DNA of 64,000 nucleotides from Craterostigma plantagineum (taxonomy: Eukaryota; Streptophyta; Magnoliopsida; Lamiales; Linderniaceae). The stretch lies in contig JAPQWV010000018.1 of the NCBI GenBank assembly GCA_027422505.1, positions 16,448,001 through 16,512,000 on the forward strand. Reading direction: 5' to 3'. The notes beneath the pieces were generated by a model. It was not told where the DNA came from. It was given only the letters and a program-made list of their open reading frames with translations, and did no database searches. Shown in pieces: positions 53,343 through 63,969 of the stretch; positions within the stretch are counted from its first letter, which is position 1, and every line of letters begins with the position of its first letter. The translations under genes and the position numbers were made by a program.

Positions 53343-56300
53343 CAGGGACGGTCCTACGAAGGGGCCGGCCGCCGAAAAAAAACCCAGTAGTATTATACCT
53401 GCAACATACATAAGGCTTCAATGGAGTTTTGGCTGTCGATGAAGAAGATAAATAGGGTTGGTGATGATTATTATTTTGTTGGGCTTTGTAATGGTTGGGC
53501 CCGTTTTATAATTAATTATTGTGACTTGTTTTATGTATTCTATTGGACTTCTCTCGTGGGCCAGGAAATAAAAGTGAGTCCACATATTACTCAACAAAAA
53601 GTTGAAAAAAAAAAATAAAACACACGTAGAAACGAAAAGAAGAACAGAGACGAAAATCACTGCGCAGGGCAGAGCAGACGATTCAGACTTTAGATTTCGG
53701 GTTTTTTATCTTTAATTAGTTTTTAACAATGGAAGAATGTTTATTTACTCATTAATCATCATCGATCATTATTTCTTTCAAAACTTATTAGGTATTTTGA
53801 TAAATTTAGACTGTTAAATGTAGGTTTTCATATTTTGTTTCAATTTTGAATATTTATAAAATCATATTACGATAGTGCAGGATTGCAAATATGGACAAAT
53901 GGGTCACTAAAACAAAAAGGAACTCGGAACCATCTCCGAGAGTCGGCACATCTTTATCAAATGAGGAGTCCTACTGAGAAACAAAGTGGTAAAGGAGGTC
54001 GTGATGTCGAATTATTAGATAGCGATATTATTGGTGATCCTGCATTACGCAAACCAATCAATAGCTATCCTGTTGAAGTTAGGGACGACTTGAGGAGAAA
54101 ATATTTGGCGAAAGGTCCTTGTCAACCGATTAGTCATATCTTTCCATCAACTAATTTCAGTGGTTGTGCGCGGAAGTTTCAGAAGTCTTGGTTTGGGAAG
54201 TATATTTGGCTCGAGTATAGCACAAATACGGATGCCACATTTTGCTTTTGGTGTTATTTATTTGCCAATGGACACAAACATGGAGATGATGCATTCACCG
54301 TAATTGGTTTTAAAAATTGGAAAAGAGCAATGAAAAAGTTTGCTAATCACGAAGGAGGAGTAACTAGCATTCATCATAATGCTAGTATTCAATATTTTGG
54401 ATTCAAAGATCAAAGGCCTAACGTGGATTATGCGATGATGAAACAATCAGACGAAATGGAGCTTGCTTATCATATAACCGCAGTTGTTGATGTGAGTCGG
54501 TATTTTTTTTGGGTTAAGGTTTAGCTTTCCGTGGACATGATGAATCGCCACAATAAATGCATCAAGGCAATTTTCTTGAATTTGTGAGATGGTATTGTGC
54601 TCGCAATTAAGATGTCAACAAGGTAATGAATATAAATGCCCCGGCGAATAATCAGTTGACGTCGCCGAAAATTCAAAAGCAAATTATCATTTGCTTGTGC
54701 AACAGAGGTGAGAAAGGACATTCTTAAGGAAGTTGGCGATAAATTCTTTTCTCTTTTAGTAGATGAGACTCGAGATTGCTCGGTGAAAGAGCAAATGGGT
54801 ATTGTTTTGAGATTTGTGAATGATAACGGTGAAGTGCTTGAAAGGTTTCTTGGTGTTATTCACGCTAGTGACACATCGACAAAAGCTCTAAAATATGTTA
54901 TTGATTTTTTTGCAAAGAATGGATTATCAATTTCTAATCTTAGAGGACAAGGTTATGATGGGGCTTCAAATATGCGTGGAGAGTTTAATGGACTGAAGTC
55001 ACTTATTTTGAGAGAGTATAAGCACACACACTATATTCATTGTTTTGCGCACCAGCTTCAGTTAGTCGTTGTTGCTACTTCGACGGATTATATAATGGCG
55101 AACAGTTTTTTTGAGTATCTTTCTATGATTGTGAACATTGTTAGTGCGTCATGTAAAAGAAAGGACTCTCTACGATAGAAGAAACATGATAGTATGGTGG
55201 AACGCATTGAATGTGGTGCAGTTGTAACGGGGAAGGGACAAAAAGTCAAGAAACAAGCTTGACTAGAGCCGGTAATACTCGTTGGGGTTATCACTTTAAA
55301 ACTATCATTGGATTATTTCACGTGAATGTGTACTTGTATCTGTGGCAAAAGATGGTTGCGATAAGAAAAGTCGATTTAGTGCTGCAAGTTTGGTTGATAA
55401 AATGGAATCGTTTGAATTTGTGTTCGTTGCTCATTTGATGGAGCATATTTTAGGAATGACAAATATGTTGTCACAAGTTCTACAACAAAAGACTCAGAAC
55501 ATAAGCACTGCTATTGGATTAGTTCAGACGTTGAAAGACGACTTGAATAGATTTAGAAATGACGGTTGGGATGATTTGTTGTTAGAAGTGACCACATTTT
55601 GGTTAGAAAATGAGATTAGTGTGCCGAACATGGATGATTGCATTACGGGGCGTATTCGAAAGACTTTCGATGGGCAACAAAAGTCATACTTTCATTATTA
55701 TAAGATCGACATTTTTGTGCAGGAATTTGTTCATTTTATTTAATATGAATTATCTTCTATTTGCCAAATTATTTTTTTTATTTACAGGTAATTGATCTAT
55801 TTCTCAAGAAATGAACAACAGGTTCACATAATCCAACTCGGAGTTGCTTATGTGTATAGCTTGTCTTGATCCTAGAAATGCATTTAGTGGTTTTGATCAC
55901 GAGCATCTGGTTCGCCTTGCTGAGTTATATTCAGAAGACTTTTCTACTACTGATATTTCAGAACTGAAGTATCAACTACAGACGTACATTTCTTACATGA
56001 GAATGAATCCGGCTTTCTCTGAACTCAAAGACATTGGAGATCTTTCAAATGGTAGAGATGGGTTGTCATTCTGATGTTCCTTTGGTATATCGACTGATTA
56101 AGTTGGCATTGGTTTTACCTGTCGCAACGTCAACTGTTGAAAGATCTTTCTCTGCTTTGAAGATAATCAAGACAGATTTGCGTAACAAGATGGGAGACGA
56201 CTTTCTGTCGGATTTCTTAATTTGTTATATAGAGAAAGAGACGTTTCTCAAAGTTGAAACCGAAGCAATTTTGCAAGAATTTTGCGCTCTCATAGAATGC

Positions 56301-56480
56301 AATTACCACCAAAGAAACATTCTCCTATTGCTAGTGTTTCGGTCATCATAGAAATTGGTTCTTATGTTTTAAAGCATTGTCATTGTCCTTGTACAATGAA
56401 TTTGACATATTATATATTTAACTTTTTTCGATGAACAATTAAAAAGGAGCCCCGGCCATGAAATCCTAGGTCCACCTCTG
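53343..56480 (+). mobile_element. hAT transposon (3138 bp) nested in Copia-3
   Basis: Starts CAGGGACGGTCCTACGA; the right end on the other strand is CAGAGGTGGACCTAGGA. The 8-bp duplication CTTGAGGT is perfect (53335-53342, 56481-56488). It contains a decayed transposase gene of the TTF-type zinc-finger/ZMYM1-like class. It interrupts the Copia-3 RT between its YMEQP-type motif region and the downstream part. Confidence 0.95.
53891..56351 (+). pseudogene. hAT transposase, TTF-type zinc finger / DUF4371 / hAT dimerisation
   Basis: A plausible start is ATG at 53891 (MDKWVTKTK) after an AG acceptor-like GTGCAG. The TTF-type finger (KFQKSWFGKYIWLEYSTNTD, FCFWCYLFANG) lies in 53883-54524. After a shift in a T8 run at about 54506 comes LAFRGHDES, then DUF4371 with KFFSLLVDETRDCSVKEQMG, QGYDGASNMRGEFNGLK and HCFAHQLQLVVVA (54708-55178). 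RAGNTRWGYHF follows at about 55263. The C-terminal hAT dimerisation domain is at about 56077-56280 (LPVATSTVERSFSALKIIKT). At least five stops or shifts; the protein cannot be made. Confidence 0.88.
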
Positions 56481-56488
56481 CTTGAGGT

Positions 56489-56900
56489 TGCTCCATATAC
56501 ACTTCTTTCAAAATTCCATTTAAGAACGCCGACTTCACATCAAGTTGATAAAGCTTCCAACCTTTGTGTGCCGCTAATGCAACCAACAATCCAATAGTCT
56601 CATGTCTAGCAACAGGCGCAAACGTCTCATGTTAGTCGATACCGGGTTGTTGAGTGTACCCTTTCGCCACTAACCTCGCCTCGTACTTTTGCACCGAACC
56701 ATCCGGGTTAGTCTTTGTCTTGTATAACCACTTCAACCCAACAACATCCTTGTCCTTCGGCTTCTCAACCAACTCCCACGTCTCATTTTTCACAATCATG
56801 TTTATCTCATCTTCCATAGCATTTCTCCACACTTCTTCTCTACTTCCTTGCTCTCCGGTTCAACAACAACAAAATGAAATGTGCATAAACATCGGTCATA
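56489..56900 (-). pseudogene. Copia-3 reverse transcriptase N-terminal part
   Basis: The minus strand carries WRNAMEDEINMIVKNETWEL, GLKWLYKTKTNPDGSVQKYE and ARLVAKGYTQQPGID, then (another frame) LDVKSAFLNGILKEVYMEQP at the hAT border. A stop follows PGID. The order is continuous with the integrase to the right. Confidence 0.87.
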
Positions 56901-57211
56901 GGTCTCAATTTTATCGGCGTTGAGCTTGGGGATGATGACGCCGACCCGATTATCGTAGGAGATGATGGAGGTGGCTCTTCCTCTTCGATATTGTGCCCAC
57001 TACCACTTGGCCCTCTTGTGCATCATCTTGAATAGGATATCACACTTTCAACTCCTTTTCCTTTCCAATCCAATGATCCTTCTCATTAAAAATCACATCT
57101 CGGCTCTCTATCACTTTGTTTCTCTTCAAGCTAAAGAGCCTATAGCCCTTTGATTTTATACTGTAGCCCCAACAAAGATGCACTTCTCACCTTTATCTTC
57201 AAGCTTGTTCC

Positions 57212-57838
57212 TTAACTCCTTTGGCACATTGCATAGCAAATGGACCCGAAGACTTTCAAGTGATTCACCGATGGCTTTTTGCTGCCGGACCAAGCTTCGA
57301 ATGGAGTCTTGTTCTCAACCGCCTTTGTGGGAAACCTATTCAATAAGTACACCGCTGTATATGTAGCTTCCGCCCAAAAAGTCAATGGTAATCCCTTTTC
57401 ATTCATCATGGTTCTTGTCATTTCAACAATGGTCCTATTTTTTCTCTCGACCATGCCATTTTGCTCCGGTGTAAAACTAATCGTCAATTGTCTCTCTAAG
57501 CTGGTATCTTCACAAAACTTCTAAAACTCCTTAGAGTTGTACTCACCACCTCTATCGCTTCTTAACTTCTTTATCAACCGGCCACTTTGTCTCTCAACCA
57601 TTCTTTGGAACTTTTTGAAGACATAAAGCGCTTTCGACTTTTGCCGCAAAAAATAAACCCAACACATTCTTGAATAATCATCAATGAAAGTGATGGAATA
57701 CCAGTTTCCACCATGTGAGTTTGTGCTCATGGGACCACAAATATCGGTGTGAACAAGCTCTAATTGCGTCTTTGCTCTCCACGCCTTCAGAAATGATTCT
57801 CGATGTATCTTCCCAAGAGCACATGCCTGACATGCCAC
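57212..57838 (-). pseudogene. Copia-3 integrase
   Basis: 57521-57838 includes the end of the zinc module (CQACALGKIHRESF), the core HTDICGPM, YSITFIDDYSRMCWVYFLRQ and LRSDRGGEYNSKEF. A stop at 57521 is followed in a second frame by SFTPEQNGMVERKNRTIVEM and VNHLKVFGSICYAM (57212-57487). Catalytic aspartates and glutamate are present but the frame is broken. Confidence 0.87.
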
Positions 57839-57923
57839 CTTTCTCTTCTATAGTTGGTAGCCCATACACATATCCTTCTTGCTTAGCAACTTTAAGCTCT
57901 CAAAATTCAAATGACCATACCTC

Positions 57924-58552
57924 TTATGCACAACCATGAGTCGTCCCTACACCAACCTTCAAGGCAACACTTCTTTCGGGTTTGAGAGCGAGAGGGAAGT
58001 TTATATTCCTCTCCATCTCCACTACGGCCATCAACTCTCTTTTATTCCCAACCTTATCAAATATTCTACAAGTTGCACACTCGAAGTGAACCCTATGACC
58101 ATGCTCAACCAATTGCCCAACACTTAGCAAATTTTGAGCCAAATCCGGCACTAGTAATACGTCATGAATTAGCATACTTTCCTTCTTTGATGCAACCGCA
58201 ATCGTGCCTTTCCCCTTAGATTTCACCACGGCTCCATTTTCCATCGTAATTTGAGTAGTAGCGGTGCTATCAAGCTCGCAAAAAATTGACTCATCCCCGG
58301 TCATTTAGTTGCTACATCCACTATCAACATACCACACATCGTCCTTCTTCGCAATGGCCGTTTCACATGCATAAAATGTGCTTTATCATTTCTTCTCTCG
58401 AGACTCTTCTCTTCGGTGTAGTTTGCTTCGACCTCATTCTTCACCCTATAAAACTTCTCTGTATGGCCATACTTCTTGTAATTGTAGCATTGAACCTTCC
58501 CCTTGTTCCAACAATCTTTTTTATATGGCCCGGCTTCTTGCAAAAGTTGCAT
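57924..58552 (-). pseudogene. Copia-3 zinc knuckle and protease
   Basis: 58301-58552 contains a degenerate CCHC (CYNYKKYGHTEKFYR, cysteines lost) and ends at VDSGCSN followed by TAA in the protease active-site region. 57924-58304 continues in frame with MTGDESIFCELDS and VLLVPDLAQNLLSVGQLVEH. Confidence 0.83.
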
Positions 58553-58555
58553 AGC

Positions 58556-59281
58556 TTAGCTTCTCCACTTTGGTAGGTACCTCACCACCTCCACTACCAA
58601 ATCTACCCCCAAATCGGCCTCGGCCTCTACCACACTAAAGCCACCACGGAAGGTACTCCCATTGGCCGCCTTTTGGTTGTTATACTCTTTCACATTTACC
58701 TTAGATTGAAAGGCGCTTTCAAGAACTTGGTCGCCATGCCTATTCAACCTTTCCTCATGTCTCTCAAGAGAGCCCATAAGATCATGCACACTAATAGTAG
58801 AGAGGTCTTTCGCCTCTTCAATAACGGCCACAATATTGTCATACTTGGAAGGAAGACTAATCAAGAAGTTCTCACACACCGACTTATCGCTCAAAGTTTC
58901 ACCCAAATTTTTTATTTGATTCACAACCTCAATCACCTTAGAGAAATACTCTTGTAGAGTCTCTTTCTCCTTCATTTGCAAATTTTGAAACTCCCTTTTC
59001 AAGGTTAAGAGCTTTATCGTTCGAACTTTATCGGTGCCTTGAAACTCCTTTTGCAAAATCTCCCAAGCTTCCTTGGAGGTTCGAGACCCGATTATTCTCG
59101 GAAAAATCTTATTGGAGATACTTCCTTGAATCAAATAAAGAGCCCTTGCATTCGATTCTCCTTCGTCGGGATCCAAAACCGTAGCCTTCACAACATTCTC
59201 TTTCCCATCTTTCTTCTCTTCTATTTTCTCATTTATCACATAACCATCTTCCACAATCTCCCATAAATCTTGTGAAATCAA
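58556..59281 (-). CDS. Copia-3 gag
   Basis: An open frame of about 240 codons from the region starting MISQDLWEIVEDGY. It contains the UBN2-type gag motifs TSKEAWEILQKEFQGTDKVR, LKREFQNLQMKEKETLQEYF, LGETLSDKSVCENFLISLP and LSTISVHDLMGSLERHEERL. The true start is further upstream (about 59370, MATQGGVWAPQ-like in another register), so the N-terminus is frameshifted. Confidence 0.85.
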   Translation of the reverse strand: MISQDLWEIVEDGYVINEKIEEKKDGKENVVKATVLDPDEGESNARALYLIQGSISNKIFPRIIGSRTSKEAWEILQKEFQGTDKVRTIKLLTLKREFQNLQMKEKETLQEYFSKVIEVVNQIKNLGETLSDKSVCENFLISLPSKYDNIVAVIEEAKDLSTISVHDLMGSLERHEERLNRHGDQVLESAFQSKVNVKEYNNQKAANGSTFRGGFSVVEAEADLGVDLVVEVVRYLPKWRS

Positions 59282-59446
59282 ACGAGCTTCATCTTAATAC
59301 TCCAATAATCATAACTCTCCCCATCAAATATGGGTTGCCCACCTTGTGGTGCCCAAACACCTCCTTGTGTAGCCATGGTGCAACTTCAAACTATTTCCCT
59401 ATCACCTTCAATGACAGAAATCCACTTCAAATCTCACCAAACACAA

Positions 59447-59458
59447 GCTCTGATACTA
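59447..59458 (-). other. Copia-3 primer-binding site (tRNA-Met, one mismatch)
   Basis: The minus strand reads TAGTATCAGAGC, one change from TGGTATCAGAGC, 4 nt inside the 5' LTR. Confidence 0.85.
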
Positions 59459-59462
59459 TTTA

Positions 59463-59704
59463 TGTTGGCCTTAACATCAAAACCAACACAATATTCTCTA
59501 TTTTCTGTTTTTTATGATTAAACAGTGAAGATATGAATGAGACGGCAGCCATTTTCTTCTCAGCTCTATTTCATTTTTTTTATACTTCAAAAGACATACA
59601 ATGTCCAATACATATTACCTAGACTAACAATATCTTAATGGGCCAAAGACAACCAATTCTATATAAAAACTAAAGCCCGATGTATTTAAATATTAATTTC
59701 AACA
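59463..59704 (-). repeat. Copia-3 5' LTR
   Basis: Plus strand TGTTGGCC...TTTCAACA; it aligns along its full length with 51350-51588. The difference count (roughly 20 in 240, by eye) indicates an old insertion. Confidence 0.93.
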
Positions 59705-60380
59705 TGTTTATATCGTACTCGGTCGGATATTTTGTTTGGCTAAGATATTGCCTGCTGTTTCAACGAATTCATTCAATATTTGGAAATATAATCTGTATAA
59801 TTTATTTCCCACGAAGAAGATCGATTCTTGGCATCTTCATAATTATGGATATGGTGGCTGCTTTGACTGAGGTTTGGCGGGCAACGGGAAAAAATATCTT
59901 AAATTTGATGTTTACATTTGGGAAGGTAGTAGTAAAAAAGATTCGAAAATACTCCAAGATTGAGAAATTTGGTTAATGAAATCCTTAAAAGTAGTCCAAA
60001 CAATATATATTCCGCTGTTAATGAGTTCCTAAATGAATACGACAATTAAAAACCGTAACATATATGAAATACACGACTGTGTACATGCTTGTTTTAACGT
60101 GTCATTACAATATTTCCATCAATTTGAAATTTTTGCCAACTTAGTCTGGTTTCTTCCTATTAATTGAGGCATATTTATTTATTTCAAAATGATATAATAA
60201 ATATTTCATTTCATGAAAAAATTCATTACCATTGGTTAAATATCCAGCAGTTCTCTCCTAATTTTAACGCAGACAAAGCAATCGAATTTATGGAACTATT
60301 CAAACATAGAAGGCTAATAATAACTAATAAGTATGAAATTGGTGTTGCGAAATGGACAGCTTAACGAAATTGGAAATAAC
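59705..60380. repeat. Continuation of duplicated F-box segment (unit 2 end, unit 3 start)
   Basis: 59740-59970 matches 47490-47720 and about 60160-60340 resembles 48790-48860 and 44880-44930 (GGCATATTTATTT, GAAGGCTAATAATCAGTA-like). So the region is the continuation of F-box unit 2, displaced by Copia-3, followed by the beginning of a third unit. The third unit is cut off by Copia-4. No gene is present. Confidence 0.55.
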
Positions 60381-60785
60381 TGTGAGGATAAATGGAACAC
60401 GGGAATTTACGTGGAAAACCCTTTTTAACTTGGGGTAAAAAACCACGGGTGAGGTAGAAATTTATTACTGGGGTAAAAACAGGGGTTACAACCTCTCAAT
60501 CTATAAAAGAGAAAACGCTCACTATCTCTCTTTATAGTCGGAGCAAATACCGAACAAACCCTCAATTTCTCTCTACCCTCTATTTCTTTCTTCTCTCTCT
60601 ATTTTCTTTCCTTATTAGTTTTGGTGTGTTTTCTATTGCCTCGTTAGCTCCCCTTTTATAGGCAAAAGCCTTACTAATACACAATATAATATTATTAGAT
60701 ATATTATATGATAAAGCCCATCATTGGGCGGTGTCCCATTCCTTGGAGTAGGTGAGCACATGGTTTTGTACCAAACCATCTGACA
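60381..60785 (-). repeat. Copia-4 3' LTR (405 bp)
   Basis: The minus strand starts TGTCAGATGG right after the purine tract and ends TATCCTCACA. A TATA-like CTATAAAAGG lies at about 60653-60662 (minus strand). The partner LTR is outside the window. Confidence 0.75.
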
Positions 60786-60925
60786 ATCTCCCACTTGAAG
60801 ATTTGATTGGAGCTCAATCAGATCTTCACACCATTCTCCTATATCGCCTTTTGCATGTTACTTTTGTTCGGTCAATCCGCATGAGGATCGGCACCACATA
60901 AACTTGTCCAGGGTAATTGCCTTCG

Positions 60926-61981
60926 TCATGTAGTCTGCCAGATTATCCGCAGCGTGAACTTTTTGCATGTCCACAGTGCCCTCTTCCACTTGTTCCGAAC
61001 AAAGTGGTATTGGACCCGGATGTTTTTGGTTCTTGAATGATATGCTGGATTCCTTGCAAGATGCAACGCACTCTGGCTATCACAATAGAGAACAATATTC
61101 TCATGTTTGTGGCCGAGTTCTTCCAGCAACATCTTCAACCATATTGCCTCTTTACTGGCTTGCGTAGCTGCGACATATTCTGCTTCCGTTGTTGACGTTA
61201 CAACAATGGACTGCAGTTTTGAAACCCAGCTTACAGCACCGCCAGCAAGATTGAACACATATCCGGTTGCGGGTCTGCTTTTATCAAGCTCACCTGCATA
61301 ATCTGCATCAACAAAACCATGGACAGTAAAATCTGTACCTCCGTAACATAAGGCAAGATTCGAGGTTCCCTTGATATATCTGAGAATCCTCTTAACAGCA
61401 CTCCAGTGCTCCCGACCAGGGTTGGACATGTATCGACTAACAACTCCCACTGCATGGGCAATGTCTGGTCTGGTACAGATCATTGCAAACATTAGACTTC
61501 CTACCGCTGATGCATATGGCAGTCGAGACATCTCTATTCTTTCATCTTCATCGGTAGGACACATCTCGGAAGATAGCTTGAAATTAGCAGCAAGAGGAGT
61601 AGATATTGGCTTACTATCTTGCATGTTGAACCTCCGCAAGATTTTCTGCAAATAATTCTTTTGGGAAAGCCAGATCTTCCGCTTACTTCTGTCTCGAGAA
61701 ATTTGCACGCCTAGGATTTTGTTTGCTGGTCCCAAGTCCTTCATTTCGAATTCACTGGCCAGTTGAGTCTTTAAGTCGGCGATACGACCTTTGTTGGGTC
61801 CTGCTACCAGCATATCGTCGACATACAACAGCAACATGATGAAATCGTCATCGCCAAATCTCTTGAAATACGCACAAGGATCTGAATATAGCCTGTTGTA
61901 GCCAAGACTCATTATGAAGGAGTCAAATCTCTTATACCAGCATCGAGGTGCTTGTTTGAGCCCGTAGGGAGATTTGATCAA
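60926..61981 (-). CDS. Copia-4 reverse transcriptase C-terminal half and RNase H
   Basis: Contains [20 protein letters not shown], the catalytic LLYVDDMLVAG, then CTRPDIAHAVGVVSRYM, GFVDADYAGELDKSRPATGY, TSTTEAEYVAATQASKEAIW and YCDSQSALHLARNPAYHSRT of RNase H. It ends at a stop before the usual C-terminus; the frame is open over 350 codons. It is in frame with 62006-62359 through the TAA at 62006. Confidence 0.9.
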   Translation of the reverse strand: MIKSPYGLKQAPRCWYKRFDSFIMSLGYNRLYSDPCAYFKRFGDDDFIMLLLYVDDMLVAGPNKGRIADLKTQLASEFEMKDLGPANKILGVQISRDRSKRKIWLSQKNYLQKILRRFNMQDSKPISTPLAANFKLSSEMCPTDEDERIEMSRLPYASAVGSLMFAMICTRPDIAHAVGVVSRYMSNPGREHWSAVKRILRYIKGTSNLALCYGGTDFTVHGFVDADYAGELDKSRPATGYVFNLAGGAVSWVSKLQSIVVTSTTEAEYVAATQASKEAIWLKMLLEELGHKHENIVLYCDSQSALHLARNPAYHSRTKNIRVQYHFVRNKWKRALWTCKKFTLRIIWQTT

Positions 61982-62005
61982 TCTGCAAACTAGATCTTCT
62001 TTTCC

Positions 62006-62359
62006 TTATTCCTCGAAACCTTCTGGTTGAAGCATATATATTTCTTCATCCAGGTCACCATGGAGAAAGACCGTTTTAACGTCTAGCTGCTCAAGATGCA
62101 AGTTGAATGTAGCACACATTGACAAGATCACCCTGACTGTTGTAAGTCGAACCACCGGTGAGAAAATTTCGTTGAAGTCAATCCCTTCTTTCTGAGCATA
62201 TCCTTTTACAACCAGTCTAGCACGGTATCGCTCTACCTGGTCATCACCATTCCGCTTGATTTTGTACACCCGTTTGTTGCCAATGGGTTTCCTTCCTTGC
62301 GGCAATGACACCAACTCCCATGTCTTATTTTTATAGAGAGCTTCCATTTCTTCTTGCAT
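62006..62359 (-). CDS. Copia-4 reverse transcriptase N-terminal part
   Basis: Contains MQEEMEALYKNKTWELVSLP, IGNKRVYKIKRNGDDQVERY, FSPVVRLTTVRVILSMCA and QLDVKTVFLHGDLDEEIYML. The Q-D-V-K catalytic aspartate is kept. Confidence 0.88.
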   Translation of the reverse strand: MQEEMEALYKNKTWELVSLPQGRKPIGNKRVYKIKRNGDDQVERYRARLVVKGYAQKEGIDFNEIFSPVVRLTTVRVILSMCATFNLHLEQLDVKTVFLHGDLDEEIYMLQPEGFEE

Positions 62360-62391
62360 TGCTGAAATCCACTGACTCGCATCTGAATTAT

Positions 62392-63333
62392 TCAGTGCTT
62401 CTTGGAAAGTGGTTGGCTCTCATCCTCAATTAGAAAACAGTATGCGAGATTGCTCTCTATCTCATAATCTGAGTGCCAACTTGGCGGTCTACGCTCGCGT
62501 GATGACCTCCAGAGATCCGGTACTTTAGATTCGACTGGGTCGAGCTCTTCGTGCGTCGGTTCAACTTCAGAAGAATTATATTGCTCCAATTTCCGTTTCA
62601 TCGGTGTAGTCTTTGTCACGCCTTTTGAACTGCTATCATTTTCGACTTGCTCTTGATCGCTATCCTCCAAGATGATAACATCTCTGCTGATAATCACTTT
62701 GTGGTCAGTGAGATCCCACAAGCGATACCCCTTTACTCCTTCAGCGTACCCCAAGAACAGGCATTTCCTGGACTTTGGATCCAACTTTGTCGTTTCTTGG
62801 TTGTGGTACATCGCGTACGTTGAACTTCCAAATATATGGAGGTTTGAATAGTCTGCAGGTGCACCAGTCCACATTTCCATCGGTGTTCGCATTTCTATTG
62901 CAGTAGATGGGGCCCGATTGACCACATAACAGGCAGTACAGACCGCTTCCGCCCAGAACTTCTTTTCCAGGCCCGCAGTTCTCAACATAGCCCTTGTTCT
63001 TTCCAACAGGGTCCTATTCAACCGCTCTGCCACTCTATTCTGTTGTGGAGTGTACGCCGTGGTGAACTATCTTCTGATGTCCGCATCTTTGCAGAATTCA
63101 GTGAATTCTTTACCAATATATTCCCCTCCATTATCGGACCGGAGACACTTGATTTTTCTGCCGATTTCAAGTTCAACTCGCGCTTTGTATGCTTTGAAGA
63201 TAGAAAACACGTCGTCTTTCTTCTTGATTGGGTACACCCAGCATCTCCTGGAGTAGTCATCTATGAATGATATGAAGTAGCTGGCTCCTTCCAGGGACGC
63301 AACCGGTGCTTGCCATACATCAGAATGGATCAA
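62392..63333 (-). CDS. Copia-4 integrase core and C-terminus (one in-frame stop)
   Basis: 63067-63333 holds SDVWQAPVASLEGASYFISF, DDYSRRCWVYPIKKKDDVFS and CLRSDNGGEYIGKEF; an in-frame TAG precedes 62392-63033, which holds MAERLNRTLLERTRAMLRTA, LHIFGSSTYAMYH, KSRKCLFLGYAEGVKGYRLW and the spacer before RT. The DDE triad can be recognised. Confidence 0.88.
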
Positions 63334-63381
63334 TTCTAGAATTCCTTTGCTTCTATAATTCGATGGGGAGAACTTCAGGCG

Positions 63382-63969
63382 TTACTGCTTGCTCACAATA
63401 CAATGCACGCAGAATGGTAGCGTCACTGTCGTGAGATCAGGAAGTAGATTCTTTTGCGCAAGAATTTTCATGCCTTGTTCAGACATATGACCAAGTTTCT
63501 TGTGCCAAGTCATCGTAGACTTTTCATTTGAACTTGTCGTGGCAATGGATGCCTGCCCTTCGTGCAGAGTCTCTCCCTTTATCATGTATAGATTTGCAGC
63601 TATCTTTTCTCCCTTCATCACCACCAGCGCTCCTTTGGAAACCTTCATGATCTTGTTCTCCAATTCAATTTTGAAACCAAGATCATCAAGTTGCCCCACA
63701 GACAACAGATTTTTCTTCAAGCCATCCACATGTCGCACGTCATGAATGGTACGCACAGTGCTGTCGTACATCTTATTTTGAATCGTACCCACCCCGACAA
63801 TCTTTAGCGCTTGGTCATTGCAGCTGTAGACATACCTTCCAAAGGTTGGCTCGTATTGATGAAACCATTCCCTTTGAGATGTCATGTGAAAAGTAGCTGC
63901 TGAGTTCATGAGCCACATTTCGTTGAATCTTTCCTTTTCAGCGATAGTGGTTGCGGCTTCACGCACCAA
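63382..63969 (-). CDS. Copia-4 protease and integrase zinc module
   Basis: The protease active site reads WLMNSAATFHMT; the family has D-S/T-G/A at this point, so the catalytic aspartate is replaced by asparagine. It is followed by VRHVDGLKKNLLSVGQLDDL and the integrase zinc module (TMTWHKKLGHMSEQGMKIL, FCVHCIVSKQ). It ends at TAA 63382, in frame with the downstream integrase. Confidence 0.88.
   Translation of the reverse strand: MVREAATTIAEKERFNEMWLMNSAATFHMTSQREWFHQYEPTFGRYVYSCNDQALKIVGVGTIQNKMYDSTVRTIHDVRHVDGLKKNLLSVGQLDDLGFKIELENKIMKVSKGALVVMKGEKIAANLYMIKGETLHEGQASIATTSSNEKSTMTWHKKLGHMSEQGMKILAQKNLLPDLTTVTLPFCVHCIVSKQ

Larger units (their letters stand above)
51350..59704 (-). mobile_element. 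Copia-3 LTR retrotransposon with two nested hAT insertions
   Basis: Both LTRs are present (51350-51588 and 59463-59704) with a perfect 5-bp target duplication TGTTT (51345-51349, 59705-59709). On the minus strand: LTR, primer site, gag, zinc knuckle, protease, integrase, RT, RNase H, purine tract, LTR. The span of 8.4 kb is explained by two later insertions, 52697-53173 and 53343-56480. Removing these leaves a Copia of normal size (about 4.7 kb). Coding is interrupted by several stops and shifts. Confidence 0.95.
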
